Below, one piece after another: positions 35,130 through 43,259 of a DNA stretch of 64,000 nucleotides (its first letter is position 1; each line of letters opens with the position of its first letter). Origin of the DNA: UBA7672 sp044224605 (GTDB taxonomy: Bacteria > Pseudomonadota > Alphaproteobacteria > Caulobacterales > Hyphomonadaceae); the NCBI GenBank assembly GCA_044224605.1, contig JBGAKC010000006.1, positions 62,001-126,000 on the forward strand, in the 5' to 3' direction. The position numbers were made by a program, and so were the translations under genes. Under the pieces are notes generated by a model. The model was not told where the DNA came from. It ran no database searches and saw only the letters and a list, made by a program, of their open reading frames with translations.

Positions 35130-35750
35130 TTAATCGTTCGGGACGGCCCGTTTTTCGTAAACCTTGTCGACGATTCCGAAGGCCTGGGCCTCTTCGGCGG
35201 TCATGAACGAATCGCGGTCCAGCGTCTTTTCAACAACTTCAAGGGGCTGGCCGGTGTGCTTCACGTAGATCTCGTTGAGGCGCTTCTTGATGGCCAGCAT
35301 GTCCAGGGCGTGGCGCTCGATGTCCGAGGCGACGCCACGAAACCCGCCCGAGGGCTGGTGAACCATGATGCGGGAGTTCGGGGTGGCGAAGCGCATCCCC
35401 TTCTCGCCGGCGCACAGCAGCAGGGCCCCCATGGACGCGGCCATGCCGATGCAGGCGGTCGAAACGGGGCTGCGAATGTATTGCATCGTGTCGTAAATCG
35501 CGAGGCCGGAATGGACGTGGCCGCCCGGGCTGTTGATATACATGGCGATCTCTTTCTTGGGGTTTTCGGACTCCAGGAAGAGAAGCTGGGCGGTCACCAG
35601 GCTGGCCGTAACGTCGTCGATCGGGCCCGAAACGAAGATAATCCGGTCCTTCAGCAGGCGCGAGAAGATGTCGTAGGCCCGCTCGCCGCGCGACGACTGT
35701 TCAAGGACAGTCGGGACCAGGTTGATAGCCCGGGTAAGATGATCGGACAT
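35130..35750 (-). CDS. clpP: ClpP, proteolytic subunit of ClpXP
   Basis: Serine peptidase that forms the degradation chamber for ClpX. 206 residues from the ATG at 35750, the common length. Catalytic Ser in GMAASMGALLL, His in IMVHQPSGG, Asp in the region after LDRDSFM; IYINSPGGHVHSGLAIYD precedes them. The frame continues to an unlikely upstream start at 35804. In Caulobacter the gene cicA lies between clpP and clpX; here only about 195 non-coding bases separate them. Confidence 0.98.
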   Translation of the reverse strand: MSDHLTRAINLVPTVLEQSSRGERAYDIFSRLLKDRIIFVSGPIDDVTASLVTAQLLFLESENPKKEIAMYINSPGGHVHSGLAIYDTMQYIRSPVSTACIGMAASMGALLLCAGEKGMRFATPNSRIMVHQPSGGFRGVASDIERHALDMLAIKKRLNEIYVKHTGQPLEVVEKTLDRDSFMTAEEAQAFGIVDKVYEKRAVPND

Positions 35751-35822
35751 AAGCGGTTCTTCTGTTCTGCAGGCCCCAACGGCCCTACCGGCGTCGAGAC
35801 TCAAATCACGGGTGGGACTGAC

Positions 35823-35852
35823 AATATCCGAACGCTAACCGTCCGGCGCAAG
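35823..35852 (-). promoter_or_regulatory. Probable clpP promoter
   Basis: On the minus strand: CTTGCGC (-35; TTGCGC at 35851-35846), 17-bp spacer, GATATT (-10; 35828-35823). It has the same CTTG start and spacing as the clpX element. The distance to the clpP ATG is about 70 bp. Confidence 0.45.
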
Positions 35853-35914
35853 TCCCCCTGCCCGGCTGGCCCGTATTCAGCTGTTTATCCTAAGTCCAGG
35901 AAGGATTTCGGCGG

Positions 35915-37249
35915 CTACTCGTCGCCGATTTCCTTCATCAGCTCTTCGCGGGTGACGGTCTTGTCCGTCACGGTCGCCTTGCCGAGGATGTAGTCCACCA
36001 CCTTTTCCTCGTAGATCGGCGCACGCAGCTGGGCGAGCGCGTTGGCGTTCTGGCGGTAGAAGTCGATCACCTGGCGCTCCTGGCCAGGATAGCGCGAAGC
36101 TTCCTGACGCAGGGCGTTCATCATCTCGTCATTGGTGATCTGCACGTCGGCGCGGCGGCCAATCTCGGCCAGCACCAAGCCCAGGCGAACGCGGCGTTCG
36201 GCGATCTTCTGGTATTCGGCGCGGAGCTCTTCGTCCGACTTGCCCTTGTCCTCTTCGGACAGACGCCCAGCGGTGCGTTCCTGCTCGAATTGCGCCCAGA
36301 TCTGGTCGAACTCGGCCTTGACCATCAGCGGCGGCAGATCAAACGAGTGGCGCTCGTCGAGGGCGTCGAGGAGGACGCGCTTGACCTGCTGGCGAGTGGC
36401 GAAATTGAGATCGCCCGAGAGCTGGCTCTTCACGGCGCCTTTCAGGGCGTCGAGGTTTTCCAGGCCGAGCGACTTGGCGAATTCGTCATCGATTTGGGAG
36501 TCCTTCGGGGCCTTCACCTCGTGGACTTTCACCTCGAACAGGGCAGGTTTGCCCTTCAGCGTGTCGACGCCGTAGTCCTCGGGGAAGGTCACGTTGACCT
36601 TCACGTCGTCGCCGGCCTTAGCGCCGATCAGCTGTTCCTCGAAGCCCGGGATGAAACGGCCCGAGCCGATCACCAGCGTGTGGCCTTCGGCGGAGCCGCC
36701 GTCGAACTTCTCGCCGTCGATCGAGCCGACGAAGTCGATGACGACCGCGTCGTCCTTCTCGGCGGCGCCTTCCTTGGCGTCGTACGACTTGTTGCTGTCC
36801 GCGATGCGCTTGAGGTTCTCGGCGATCTCTTCCTCGGTCGGCTCGGCGACCATGCGCTCGAGCGTGATCGTGGTGACGTCGGTCGGCTCGAACTCCGGCA
36901 TGACTTCGACGTGCATGTGGTAGTCGAGGTCGGCCTCGCCCGAGACGACGGCATCCGCGGCAACGTCGAGGTGGATCGACGGACGCGAGGCGGGACGCAG
37001 CGACTTCTCTTCCAGCGCCTTGGTCGACGTCTCGTTGACGATGTCGTTGACGATGTCGCCCATCATCGACTTGCCGTACATCTTCTTGATGTGAGCCGGT
37101 GGGACTTTGCCCGGACGGAAGCCCTTCAGGTTAACCTTGGGGGCCATTTCCTTGATCTTGTCGTTGAGCTTCGCGGCAAGTTCGCCCTTGGGGACGGTGA
37201 CGCGGAATTCCCGCGAAAGACCTTCCGATTTCGTCTCGGTGACGTTCAT
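35915..37249 (-). CDS. tig: Trigger factor
   Basis: Ribosome-bound chaperone and peptidyl-prolyl isomerase. 444 residues from the ATG at 37249. The ribosome-binding domain (1-115) carries GFRPGKVPPAHIKKMYG, the signature loop. An FKBP-type PPIase domain follows (about 160-245, DAVVIDFVGSIDGEKFDGG), then the helical C-terminal domain. It is the first gene of the run tig-clpP-clpX-lon. Confidence 0.98.
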   Translation of the reverse strand: MNVTETKSEGLSREFRVTVPKGELAAKLNDKIKEMAPKVNLKGFRPGKVPPAHIKKMYGKSMMGDIVNDIVNETSTKALEEKSLRPASRPSIHLDVAADAVVSGEADLDYHMHVEVMPEFEPTDVTTITLERMVAEPTEEEIAENLKRIADSNKSYDAKEGAAEKDDAVVIDFVGSIDGEKFDGGSAEGHTLVIGSGRFIPGFEEQLIGAKAGDDVKVNVTFPEDYGVDTLKGKPALFEVKVHEVKAPKDSQIDDEFAKSLGLENLDALKGAVKSQLSGDLNFATRQQVKRVLLDALDERHSFDLPPLMVKAEFDQIWAQFEQERTAGRLSEEDKGKSDEELRAEYQKIAERRVRLGLVLAEIGRRADVQITNDEMMNALRQEASRYPGQERQVIDFYRQNANALAQLRAPIYEEKVVDYILGKATVTDKTVTREELMKEIGDE

Positions 37250-37441
37250 CAGGGAACCCCGGATGTATTGAATGGTTGGCCCCGCCAGCGGCTTGCGCCG
37301 GGCGGGAGGAGGCGCGTGTCTTACACAGACGTTCGGACCGTGTCCATGCAAGGATTCCGCCGTTTTCCGCCCGGAAACGGGCATTTTACCAATGCTGGCG
37401 GCCTATCCGGCCTGCCGGGTTGCGGCGCAGGGCGAAAAGCC

Positions 37442-37526
37442 TGGTGCGGGTGGAGGGACTCGAACCCCCACGGGTTGCCCCGCTGGAACCTAAATCCAGT
37501 GCGTCTACCAATTCCGCCACACCCGC
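37442..37526 (-). tRNA. tRNA-Leu (anticodon UAG)
   Basis: 85 bases including an encoded CCA. The acceptor stem is GCGGGTG/CACCCGC, the D arm contains TGGTAGACGCA, the anticodon stem-loop is CTGGA-TTTAGGT-TCCAG (anticodon TAG), a long variable arm follows as in type II tRNAs, and the T arm has GGTTCGAGTCC. Confidence 0.97.
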
Positions 37527-37577
37527 GTGAGGCCGGGCGACAGATAGGGCGGTCCGGGCGAGAACGCCAGCCGCCCG

Positions 37578-38759
37578 TTACGGCGTCTCGTCCTTGAGGT
37601 TCAGGACCAGGTGCTCGCGTGGGGCGATGTAGGTGTTGAGGACCTTGAGGCTGAGGCTGAGCTTCTTCGGGTCCGTCACGTTCCTGATGAGCAGCGTGAA
37701 GGTGGAACCGGACTTCACCGTGAAGACGTGACCTTCGTCATAGGCGCCTTCCGGGCCCATGTTCTCGAGCATGTAGTCGACCGGGCTGTCGTTGATGATG
37801 GAGACGCCCTGCACGGTCGTCTTCGGCAATGCGTCGCCCACTTCCATCTTCAGCGTGCCGCGGACGACGGCTTCGACGTTGGCTTTCTTGCCGATCAGGT
37901 TGTCGTTGTAGATCGCAACCGTGTCGCCGGCTTTCAGCGCGGCCTTGAGGCCATCGGCGGTCTCGTTCTTGGTCAACACCAGCGTGGCGGTGCGGTGACC
38001 GCCGTGCTCGAGGTCGTAGTCCCAATCGATAAGGCCGTGGATGTCCGACGTGCCGAGGATGGTGAGGTTGTTGTCGAGCGCGATCTTGAACGCCTCGTCC
38101 GACATGTCGGCGCCGTTAGCGACTTCGATGCCGTGCAGCAGACCGTTCTTGATGAACTCGGCATGGACCGGATCGAGCGTGGCGACGCCGTTCGGCGTCT
38201 GCGACGTCCAGTAGGGATGGTTCCAGAAGGTGAAGCCGCCCTGGGCATTGGCTTCCTTCAGCTGTTCACGTGCGGCGTCGGCTGGAGCAAGACCAGCCTT
38301 GGGGAGGAGCTTGTTCGCATCGGTGATGAAGACCGCATTCATGTGTCCGGGCTGGATGACCAGCTTGGTGATCTCCGAGCCGTTGATGACGATCAGCGGC
38401 TGCTTGTCTGCGCCTGTGGCGTCGGGCTTCACCGTCGCGGCTTCAGCGGCGACCTGGTAGGAGCGGTTGCGATCCGGGTGTGGGATGTCGGCGGCCTTGG
38501 GCTGGTATTCGAGGTGTTCGGAGACGGCGAGCGCGAAGAGGCCGTCGCGCTTGGCTTCCTCGACGCGGACGCTGGGCCAGACCATGCCGTCGGAGAAGAC
38601 GCTGTGGGTATGCAGATCGACGGCGAGAACGGAGCGGCCGTCCTTCAGCTTGGGGAAGTTGATCTTGCGGGCGGTGGCGATGTCGGGGCCATCGTGCGCC
38701 ATGGCGGGCGCGGGCGCGAGGATCGCGAGAACCAGGACTGAAGCGAGCAGTTTGCGCAT
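37578..38759 (-). CDS. PHP-domain phosphodiesterase, Sb-PDE type, exported
   Basis: 393 residues with a signal peptide (1-21, ending AMA). The PHP domain (about 30-250) begins VLAVDLHTHSVFSDG and continues with AVSEHLEY, FWNHPYW and GTSDIHG, which supply the metal ligands. A C-terminal region of about 120 residues follows that may be a beta domain. The nearest named relative is Sb-PDE, the organophosphate diesterase of Sphingobium; its natural substrate in this organism is unknown. GGAGGGG sits just before the ATG. It lies downstream of tRNA-Leu on the same strand. Confidence 0.8.
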   Translation of the reverse strand: MRKLLASVLVLAILAPAPAMAHDGPDIATARKINFPKLKDGRSVLAVDLHTHSVFSDGMVWPSVRVEEAKRDGLFALAVSEHLEYQPKAADIPHPDRNRSYQVAAEAATVKPDATGADKQPLIVINGSEITKLVIQPGHMNAVFITDANKLLPKAGLAPADAAREQLKEANAQGGFTFWNHPYWTSQTPNGVATLDPVHAEFIKNGLLHGIEVANGADMSDEAFKIALDNNLTILGTSDIHGLIDWDYDLEHGGHRTATLVLTKNETADGLKAALKAGDTVAIYNDNLIGKKANVEAVVRGTLKMEVGDALPKTTVQGVSIINDSPVDYMLENMGPEGAYDEGHVFTVKSGSTFTLLIRNVTDPKKLSLSLKVLNTYIAPREHLVLNLKDETP

Positions 38760-38795
38760 GGACCCCTCCGTGAATGTGGGGTCTGAATGCACCTT

Positions 38796-40280
38796 CTAGA
38801 TAACAGTCCCATGACGGTGCGCGCAGAGATCGCCGATGACGTCGCGGAGCGACGCATCGAGATCTTCCGCCGTGAGGCCGGGACCGATGCGAAGGCCAGC
38901 ATCGCCGTGCATCCAGGCGCCGGCGCAGGCGGCGTCGAACGGGTCGAGGCCCTGTGCGAGCAGGCCACCGATGATTCCGGCGAGGACATCCCCTGCCCCA
39001 GCGGTCGCGAGGAAGGGCGTGGCGTGTGTGTTGACGACGGCGCGGCCGTCGGGCGCGGCGATGGCGGTGTCAGGCCCTTTCAGGAGAACGACACAGCCCG
39101 CTCGTTTCGACGCGGCACGGGCGGCTTCGATCTTCGTTGATGACGAGGCGAGCAAGCCCGGGAACAGCCGCTCAAACTCGCCGGTGTGTGGCGTGAGGAT
39201 GGCGGGCGCGGAAAGGATGGCTCGGAGCCTATCAGCCTTGCTCTCGAAGACTGTAAGCGCGTCGGCGTCGAGCACGAGACTGCGCCCTGCCCGTGCGAGC
39301 GCTTCGACATTGACGCGCGTGGCGTCTGTGACGCCGGCTGCGGGGCCGATGACGACGGCGGTGGAGCGTTCGGTCTGCTCGACGAGGTCCTCGGCGCTGA
39401 CAAAGCTGTTGGTCATGACGGCGGTGACAGAGCCTGCAACGACCACCAGGGCTGCAGGCGGGCAAAGCAGCCGGACCAGCCCGGCGCCGGAGCGAAGTCC
39501 GGCCTGCGCGGCGAGGCGCGCCGCACCGGTGTTTGCGAGACCGCCGGAGACAACGGTGAGACGGCCGCGCTGGTGCTTGTGCGATGTCGCGGTCGGCCAG
39601 CGCAGGGCGTGAGACCAGAGCGCTGGCGCGTTCTCGTTGAGACGGTTGCCGCCGATCTCGGCGACGAACTTTCCGAAGCCGATTTCCGCGGGGATTACCT
39701 CGCCACACTGCGAGGCGGCGGGCTGCAGCACATGTGCGGGCTTCTTGCAGCAGAAGGTGACGGTGACGTCTGCGCGGATGGCAGGGCCGGTGATCGCACC
39801 CGTGTCGCCGTTGACGCCAGAGGGGACGTCGATGGCGACAACTTTTGCGTCCGAGGCGTTGACCTGTTCCACGGCGAAGGCGGCTTCGCCTGCGAGGGCG
39901 CGCGAGAGGCCGGCGCCGAACAGGCCGTCGAGCACGATATCATCAGCTTGGACGCGCATGTCTTCCAGCGGTTGCCGCGCACCCGTCAGCGCGTTGAGTG
40001 CGTTCTGACCTTCCGGCGTGCGCTCGCCCTTGGGCGCCAGATCGTAGAGCCAGACATTGCGGCCGAGGTCGCGCAGGCGCTGGGCCGCTACAAAGGCATC
40101 GCCGCCATTGTTGCCGGGACCGGCGAGCACGATGACGCGGCCGTCGGGAAACTCGGCGTGCAGCACGTCGGCGCACGCCTGCCCGGCTTTCTGCATCAGG
40201 GCCCAGAGGGAAACGCCAGCCTCGACAGCGCGCTGCTCGGCGGCGCGGACTTCGTCACATGTGAGGATGGCGGTGGTCAT
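38796..40280 (-). CDS. nnr: Bifunctional NAD(P)H-hydrate epimerase / ADP-dependent NAD(P)H-hydrate dehydratase
   Basis: Repairs hydrated NADH and NADPH. 494 residues with two fused domains: the YjeF N-terminal epimerase (about 1-215; AGPGNNGGDAFVAAQRL and DGLFGAGLSR) and the ribokinase-like dehydratase (about 220-485; LVLDADALTVF, TPHTGEFERL, ATAGAGDVLAGIIGGLLAQG). The histidine phosphatase gene upstream ends one base away, so they are probably co-transcribed. Confidence 0.95.
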   Translation of the reverse strand: MTTAILTCDEVRAAEQRAVEAGVSLWALMQKAGQACADVLHAEFPDGRVIVLAGPGNNGGDAFVAAQRLRDLGRNVWLYDLAPKGERTPEGQNALNALTGARQPLEDMRVQADDIVLDGLFGAGLSRALAGEAAFAVEQVNASDAKVVAIDVPSGVNGDTGAITGPAIRADVTVTFCCKKPAHVLQPAASQCGEVIPAEIGFGKFVAEIGGNRLNENAPALWSHALRWPTATSHKHQRGRLTVVSGGLANTGAARLAAQAGLRSGAGLVRLLCPPAALVVVAGSVTAVMTNSFVSAEDLVEQTERSTAVVIGPAAGVTDATRVNVEALARAGRSLVLDADALTVFESKADRLRAILSAPAILTPHTGEFERLFPGLLASSSTKIEAARAASKRAGCVVLLKGPDTAIAAPDGRAVVNTHATPFLATAGAGDVLAGIIGGLLAQGLDPFDAACAGAWMHGDAGLRIGPGLTAEDLDASLRDVIGDLCAHRHGTVI

Positions 40281-40281
40281 G

Positions 40282-40821
40282 TCAGGTCACGACAGTTGCA
40301 GCTTCCGCGCCGAGTTCGGCGACGACGAGCTTGCCGCCGCGCCGTTCCAGCTTGGTGATCGAGGCGTGGCCAGGTTTGAAGACGACGACGCGATCGTCGC
40401 CCGTCAGCAGCCCAGCGATCACGTTGATGGCGACGAAGTGGGAGAAGACGGCGGTGTCGGCTGGCAGCTTCTCGACCGCAGCGAAGACGGTCTGACGCCA
40501 GGCCTGGAGGGCCGGGTCGGTGTCGGACCATTTCCCCATCATGACGCCACGGAGCCATTCGGAGCGGTCGGCGATGTTGTCGGGGGTAATCACCTCGCCG
40601 ACGCCCGACTCGATGCGGGCATGGGTTTCCATCAGCTTTTCGTACTGGGCGGCGGTTTCGCGGGAGCGGGCCAGCGGGGACGTAATGGCCCGTTTGGCCC
40701 CGAGTTTCGCCAGCTCCTCGGCCGCGGCGAAGGCTTGGCGGGTTCCGAGTTCCGTCAGTCCGGGGTTCGGATGCGCCCCCCAGCTGGCCGCCGGTTCGCC
40801 ATGCCTGATCAGATAGATCAT
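40282..40821 (-). CDS. Histidine phosphatase family protein
   Basis: 179 residues of the phosphoglycerate-mutase-like superfamily. The catalytic motif is RHGEP at the N-terminus (IYLIRHGEPA), followed by TSPLARSRETA (second Arg), and SHFVAINVI with the second catalytic His. Substrate unknown. It starts an operon with nnr. Confidence 0.88.
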   Translation of the reverse strand: MIYLIRHGEPAASWGAHPNPGLTELGTRQAFAAAEELAKLGAKRAITSPLARSRETAAQYEKLMETHARIESGVGEVITPDNIADRSEWLRGVMMGKWSDTDPALQAWRQTVFAAVEKLPADTAVFSHFVAINVIAGLLTGDDRVVVFKPGHASITKLERRGGKLVVAELGAEAATVVT

Positions 40822-41058
40822 TGGTCAAGATGCCCGTGATCGCTGCAGTTTCGGCGGTTCTAGCATGCCGGAACGGCCCGCGCCTGTGGATAAGCCTGAA
40901 GCCAAGCGCCTGATTTTTTGGCGCCGATGCACAGATATGTGGCACCACTTCCCTCGACGCACGATCTTCAGGCGCCTGAGCTACTCGCGCCCCGGTTCAT
41001 CGTGCATGAGCGAGGCAGCTCCCCGACGCCCAAAAGGCGCCTCTCACGGAACACCGCG

Positions 41059-41397
41059 ATGAAAAAAATCGAGGCGATCATCAAGCCGTTCAAACTGGAC
41101 GAGGTGAAGGAAGCGCTTCACGGCGTCGGCCTGCAGGGCATGACGGTCCTGGAAGCCAAGGGCTTCGGCCGCCAGCGGGGCCACACCGAACTCTATCGCG
41201 GCGCAGAATACATCGTTGACTTCCTGCCCAAGCTGAAGATCGAGGTCGTCGTTTCGGACGCGCAGCTCGAGCCTGCGCTCAACGCGATCACCAAGTCCGC
41301 CCACACTGGCAAGATCGGTGACGGGAAGATATTCGTGTCCGAGATCACGGAAGTTATCCGCATCAGGACGGGCGAGACGGGCGATCAGGCTATCTGA
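41059..41397 (+). CDS. glnB: Nitrogen regulatory protein P-II
   Basis: Signals nitrogen and carbon state to GlnE, NtrB and others. 112 residues, normal. The T-loop contains Tyr51 (GHTELYRGAEYIVD), the uridylylation site, and the B-loop TGKIGDGKIFV binds ATP and 2-oxoglutarate. The frame runs upstream to 40918 but the ATG at 41059 matches the family. It is upstream of glnA by 64 bp, the usual alphaproteobacterial glnBA operon. Confidence 0.98.
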   Translation: MKKIEAIIKPFKLDEVKEALHGVGLQGMTVLEAKGFGRQRGHTELYRGAEYIVDFLPKLKIEVVVSDAQLEPALNAITKSAHTGKIGDGKIFVSEITEVIRIRTGETGDQAI

Positions 41398-41423
41398 TCG
41401 GCTGAGTTTATTTTCAATAGGAT

Positions 41424-41441
41424 CGGTCTCGCCGGAGACCG
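41424..41441 (+). promoter_or_regulatory. Hairpin between glnB and glnA
   Basis: CGGTCTC-GCCG-GAGACCG, 7-bp perfect stem, 20 bases before the glnA start and just before its ribosome binding site. No T run follows. It could set the relative expression or stability of the two messages, or block the ribosome binding site in part; this is inference. Confidence 0.4.
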
Positions 41442-41461
41442 GGGTGAAACGGAGGGACCAG

Positions 41462-42865
41462 GTGTCCGACGCTATCTTCAAGACCATCAAGGAAAAAGAC
41501 GTGCAGTACGTCGACCTGCGCTTCACCGACATGCGCGGGAAGATGCAGCACGTGACCTTCGACCTCTCGATGGTCGACAAGAACCTCTTCATCGACGGCA
41601 CGATGTTCGACGGTTCGTCGATCGCCGGATGGAAGGCCATCAACGAGTCCGACATGCTGCTGATGCCGGACCCGTCCTCGGCGCGCATCGACCCGTTCTT
41701 CCAGAACACGACGCTCGCCATCATGTGCGACATCCTCAACCCGAACGACAACACGCCGTACAACCGTGACCCGCGCACGATGGCCAAGAAGGCGGAGATG
41801 TACCTGAAGTCGGCCGGCATCGGCGACACAGCGTACTTCGGCCCGGAAGCAGAATTCTTCGTGTTCTCCGACGTGAAGTGGAACACGGACCCGAACAACA
41901 CGGGCTATTCATTCGACGATCCGGAACTGCCGTTCAACACGGGCCGCTCTTATGAAGGCGGCAACATGGGCCACCGTCCGGGTCCGAAGGGCGGCTACTT
42001 CCCGGTTCCGCCGGTCGACTCGCTGCAGGACATGCGCTCGGAAATGCTGACGCTGATGGCCGAGATGGGCCTCCAGCCTGAGAAGCACCACCACGAGGTC
42101 GCGCCGGCGCAGCACGAGCTCGGCATGAAGTTCAACACGTTGGTCCAGATGGCCGACAACATGCAGCTCTACAAATACATCGTGCACAACGTCGCGCACT
42201 CATACGGCAAGACGGCCACGTTCATGCCGAAGCCGTACTACAAGGACAACGGCTCGGGGATGCACGTCCACCAGTCGATCTGGAAAAACGGCAACCCGCT
42301 GTTCGCCGGCGACAAGTATGCCGACCTCTCGCAGGAATGCCTGTGGTACATCGGCGGCATCATCAAGCACGCCAAGGCGATCAACGCCCTGTCGAACGCC
42401 ACGACCAACTCGTACAAGCGTCTCGTGCCGGGCTATGAAGCCCCGGTTCTGCTGGCCTACTCCGCCCGCAACCGCTCGGCCTCGGTCCGTATTCCGTGGA
42501 CCCCGTCGCCGAAGGGCAAGCGTATCGAAGTGCGCTTCCCCGACCCCGCGTCGAACCCGTACCTGACCTTCACCGCGCTGATGATGGCTGGTCTCGACGG
42601 CATCGCGAAGAAGATCGATCCGGGTCCGGCCATGGACAAGGACCTCTACTCGCTGCCGCCGGAAGAGCTGAAGAACATCCCGACCGTCTGCGGCTCGCTC
42701 CGCCAGGCGCTCGAGAGCCTCGACGGCGACCGCGACTTCCTCAAGGCCGGCGGCGTGATGGACGATGATTTCATCGACGCCTACATCGACCTCAAGATGG
42801 AAGAAGTGCTGCGCATGGAAACCCATCCGCACCCGGTCGAATTCGACATGTACTACAAGTCGTGA
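41462..42865 (+). CDS. glnA: Glutamine synthetase type I
   Basis: ATP-dependent ammonia assimilation, forming a dodecamer. 467 residues. The start is GTG at 41462 with GGAGGGA upstream. Motifs: MFDGSSIAGW, the catalytic glutamate region FGPEAEFFVF, KPYYKDNGSGMHVHQS, NRSASVRIPW and the adenylylation loop DLYSLPPEE (Tyr). It ends MYYKS. Expected to be regulated by PII and GlnE. Confidence 0.99.
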   Translation: MSDAIFKTIKEKDVQYVDLRFTDMRGKMQHVTFDLSMVDKNLFIDGTMFDGSSIAGWKAINESDMLLMPDPSSARIDPFFQNTTLAIMCDILNPNDNTPYNRDPRTMAKKAEMYLKSAGIGDTAYFGPEAEFFVFSDVKWNTDPNNTGYSFDDPELPFNTGRSYEGGNMGHRPGPKGGYFPVPPVDSLQDMRSEMLTLMAEMGLQPEKHHHEVAPAQHELGMKFNTLVQMADNMQLYKYIVHNVAHSYGKTATFMPKPYYKDNGSGMHVHQSIWKNGNPLFAGDKYADLSQECLWYIGGIIKHAKAINALSNATTNSYKRLVPGYEAPVLLAYSARNRSASVRIPWTPSPKGKRIEVRFPDPASNPYLTFTALMMAGLDGIAKKIDPGPAMDKDLYSLPPEELKNIPTVCGSLRQALESLDGDRDFLKAGGVMDDDFIDAYIDLKMEEVLRMETHPHPVEFDMYYKS

Positions 42866-42867
42866 GG

Positions 42868-42940
42868 AGCCGTGTCGTCCCCTTAGGGGACGGCTGGGAG
42901 CTAAGGCGGCGCTGGAGCAATCCAGCGCCGCTCTCCGTTT
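42868..42940 (+). terminator. Terminator of glnA
   Basis: Two hairpins follow the stop. The first is GTCCCC-TTA-GGGGAC (42877-42891) with an outer AGCC/GGCT. The second, GCGGCGCTGGA-GCAA-TCCAGCGCCGC (42906-42931), is an 11-bp perfect stem with a GNRA loop, followed by TCTCCGTTT. Confidence 0.7.
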
Positions 42941-42950
42941 GGGTGATGAT

Positions 42951-43259
42951 CTAGAAACGTCTCGCGACGACCTCCCGTCCTACGTCGTCATACGCGGTGA
43001 CGAAGTCGATATTCCAGCCGCAGGCGGTGGCAAAATTCTCGCAAACCCATAGCGCTTCCGCTTCCGACGCAACATCGAGATAGCAGGTCGGCCGCTCATC
43101 AAAATCGGCGTGCCAAGCGCAGATGCGCACTACGCCTGCCGGCGCCGCGATTTCTCCCGCCGGCGTACGATCAAAGGTCAAGCCGCGCGTCTCCAGCAGC
43201 GGGTCCTTGACCCAGCCGATCCAGCGGCTCCGGTAGCTTTCCGGCAATGGAAACGTCAC
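42951..43259 (-). CDS. Hypothetical protein coupled to phospholipase C
   Basis: 102 residues, no recognised domain, no signal peptide. Aromatic-rich with WIGWVKDPLLETRGL near the start and DVASEAEALWVCENFATACGWNID toward the end; four Cys in all. Its ATG overlaps the stop of the upstream phospholipase C gene by 4 bp, so the two are translationally coupled. Function unknown. Confidence 0.6.
   Translation of the reverse strand: MTFPLPESYRSRWIGWVKDPLLETRGLTFDRTPAGEIAAPAGVVRICAWHADFDERPTCYLDVASEAEALWVCENFATACGWNIDFVTAYDDVGREVVARRF

Noticed and set aside
36290..37597. 435-codon + strand frame
   Set aside because: Antisense to tig and running through tRNA-Leu, so it cannot be a gene.
40940..40956. 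Possible sigma-54 promoter (GTGGCACCACTTCCC) before glnB
   Set aside because: The -24 GG is present, but the -12 GC at the required spacing is not (CT instead).
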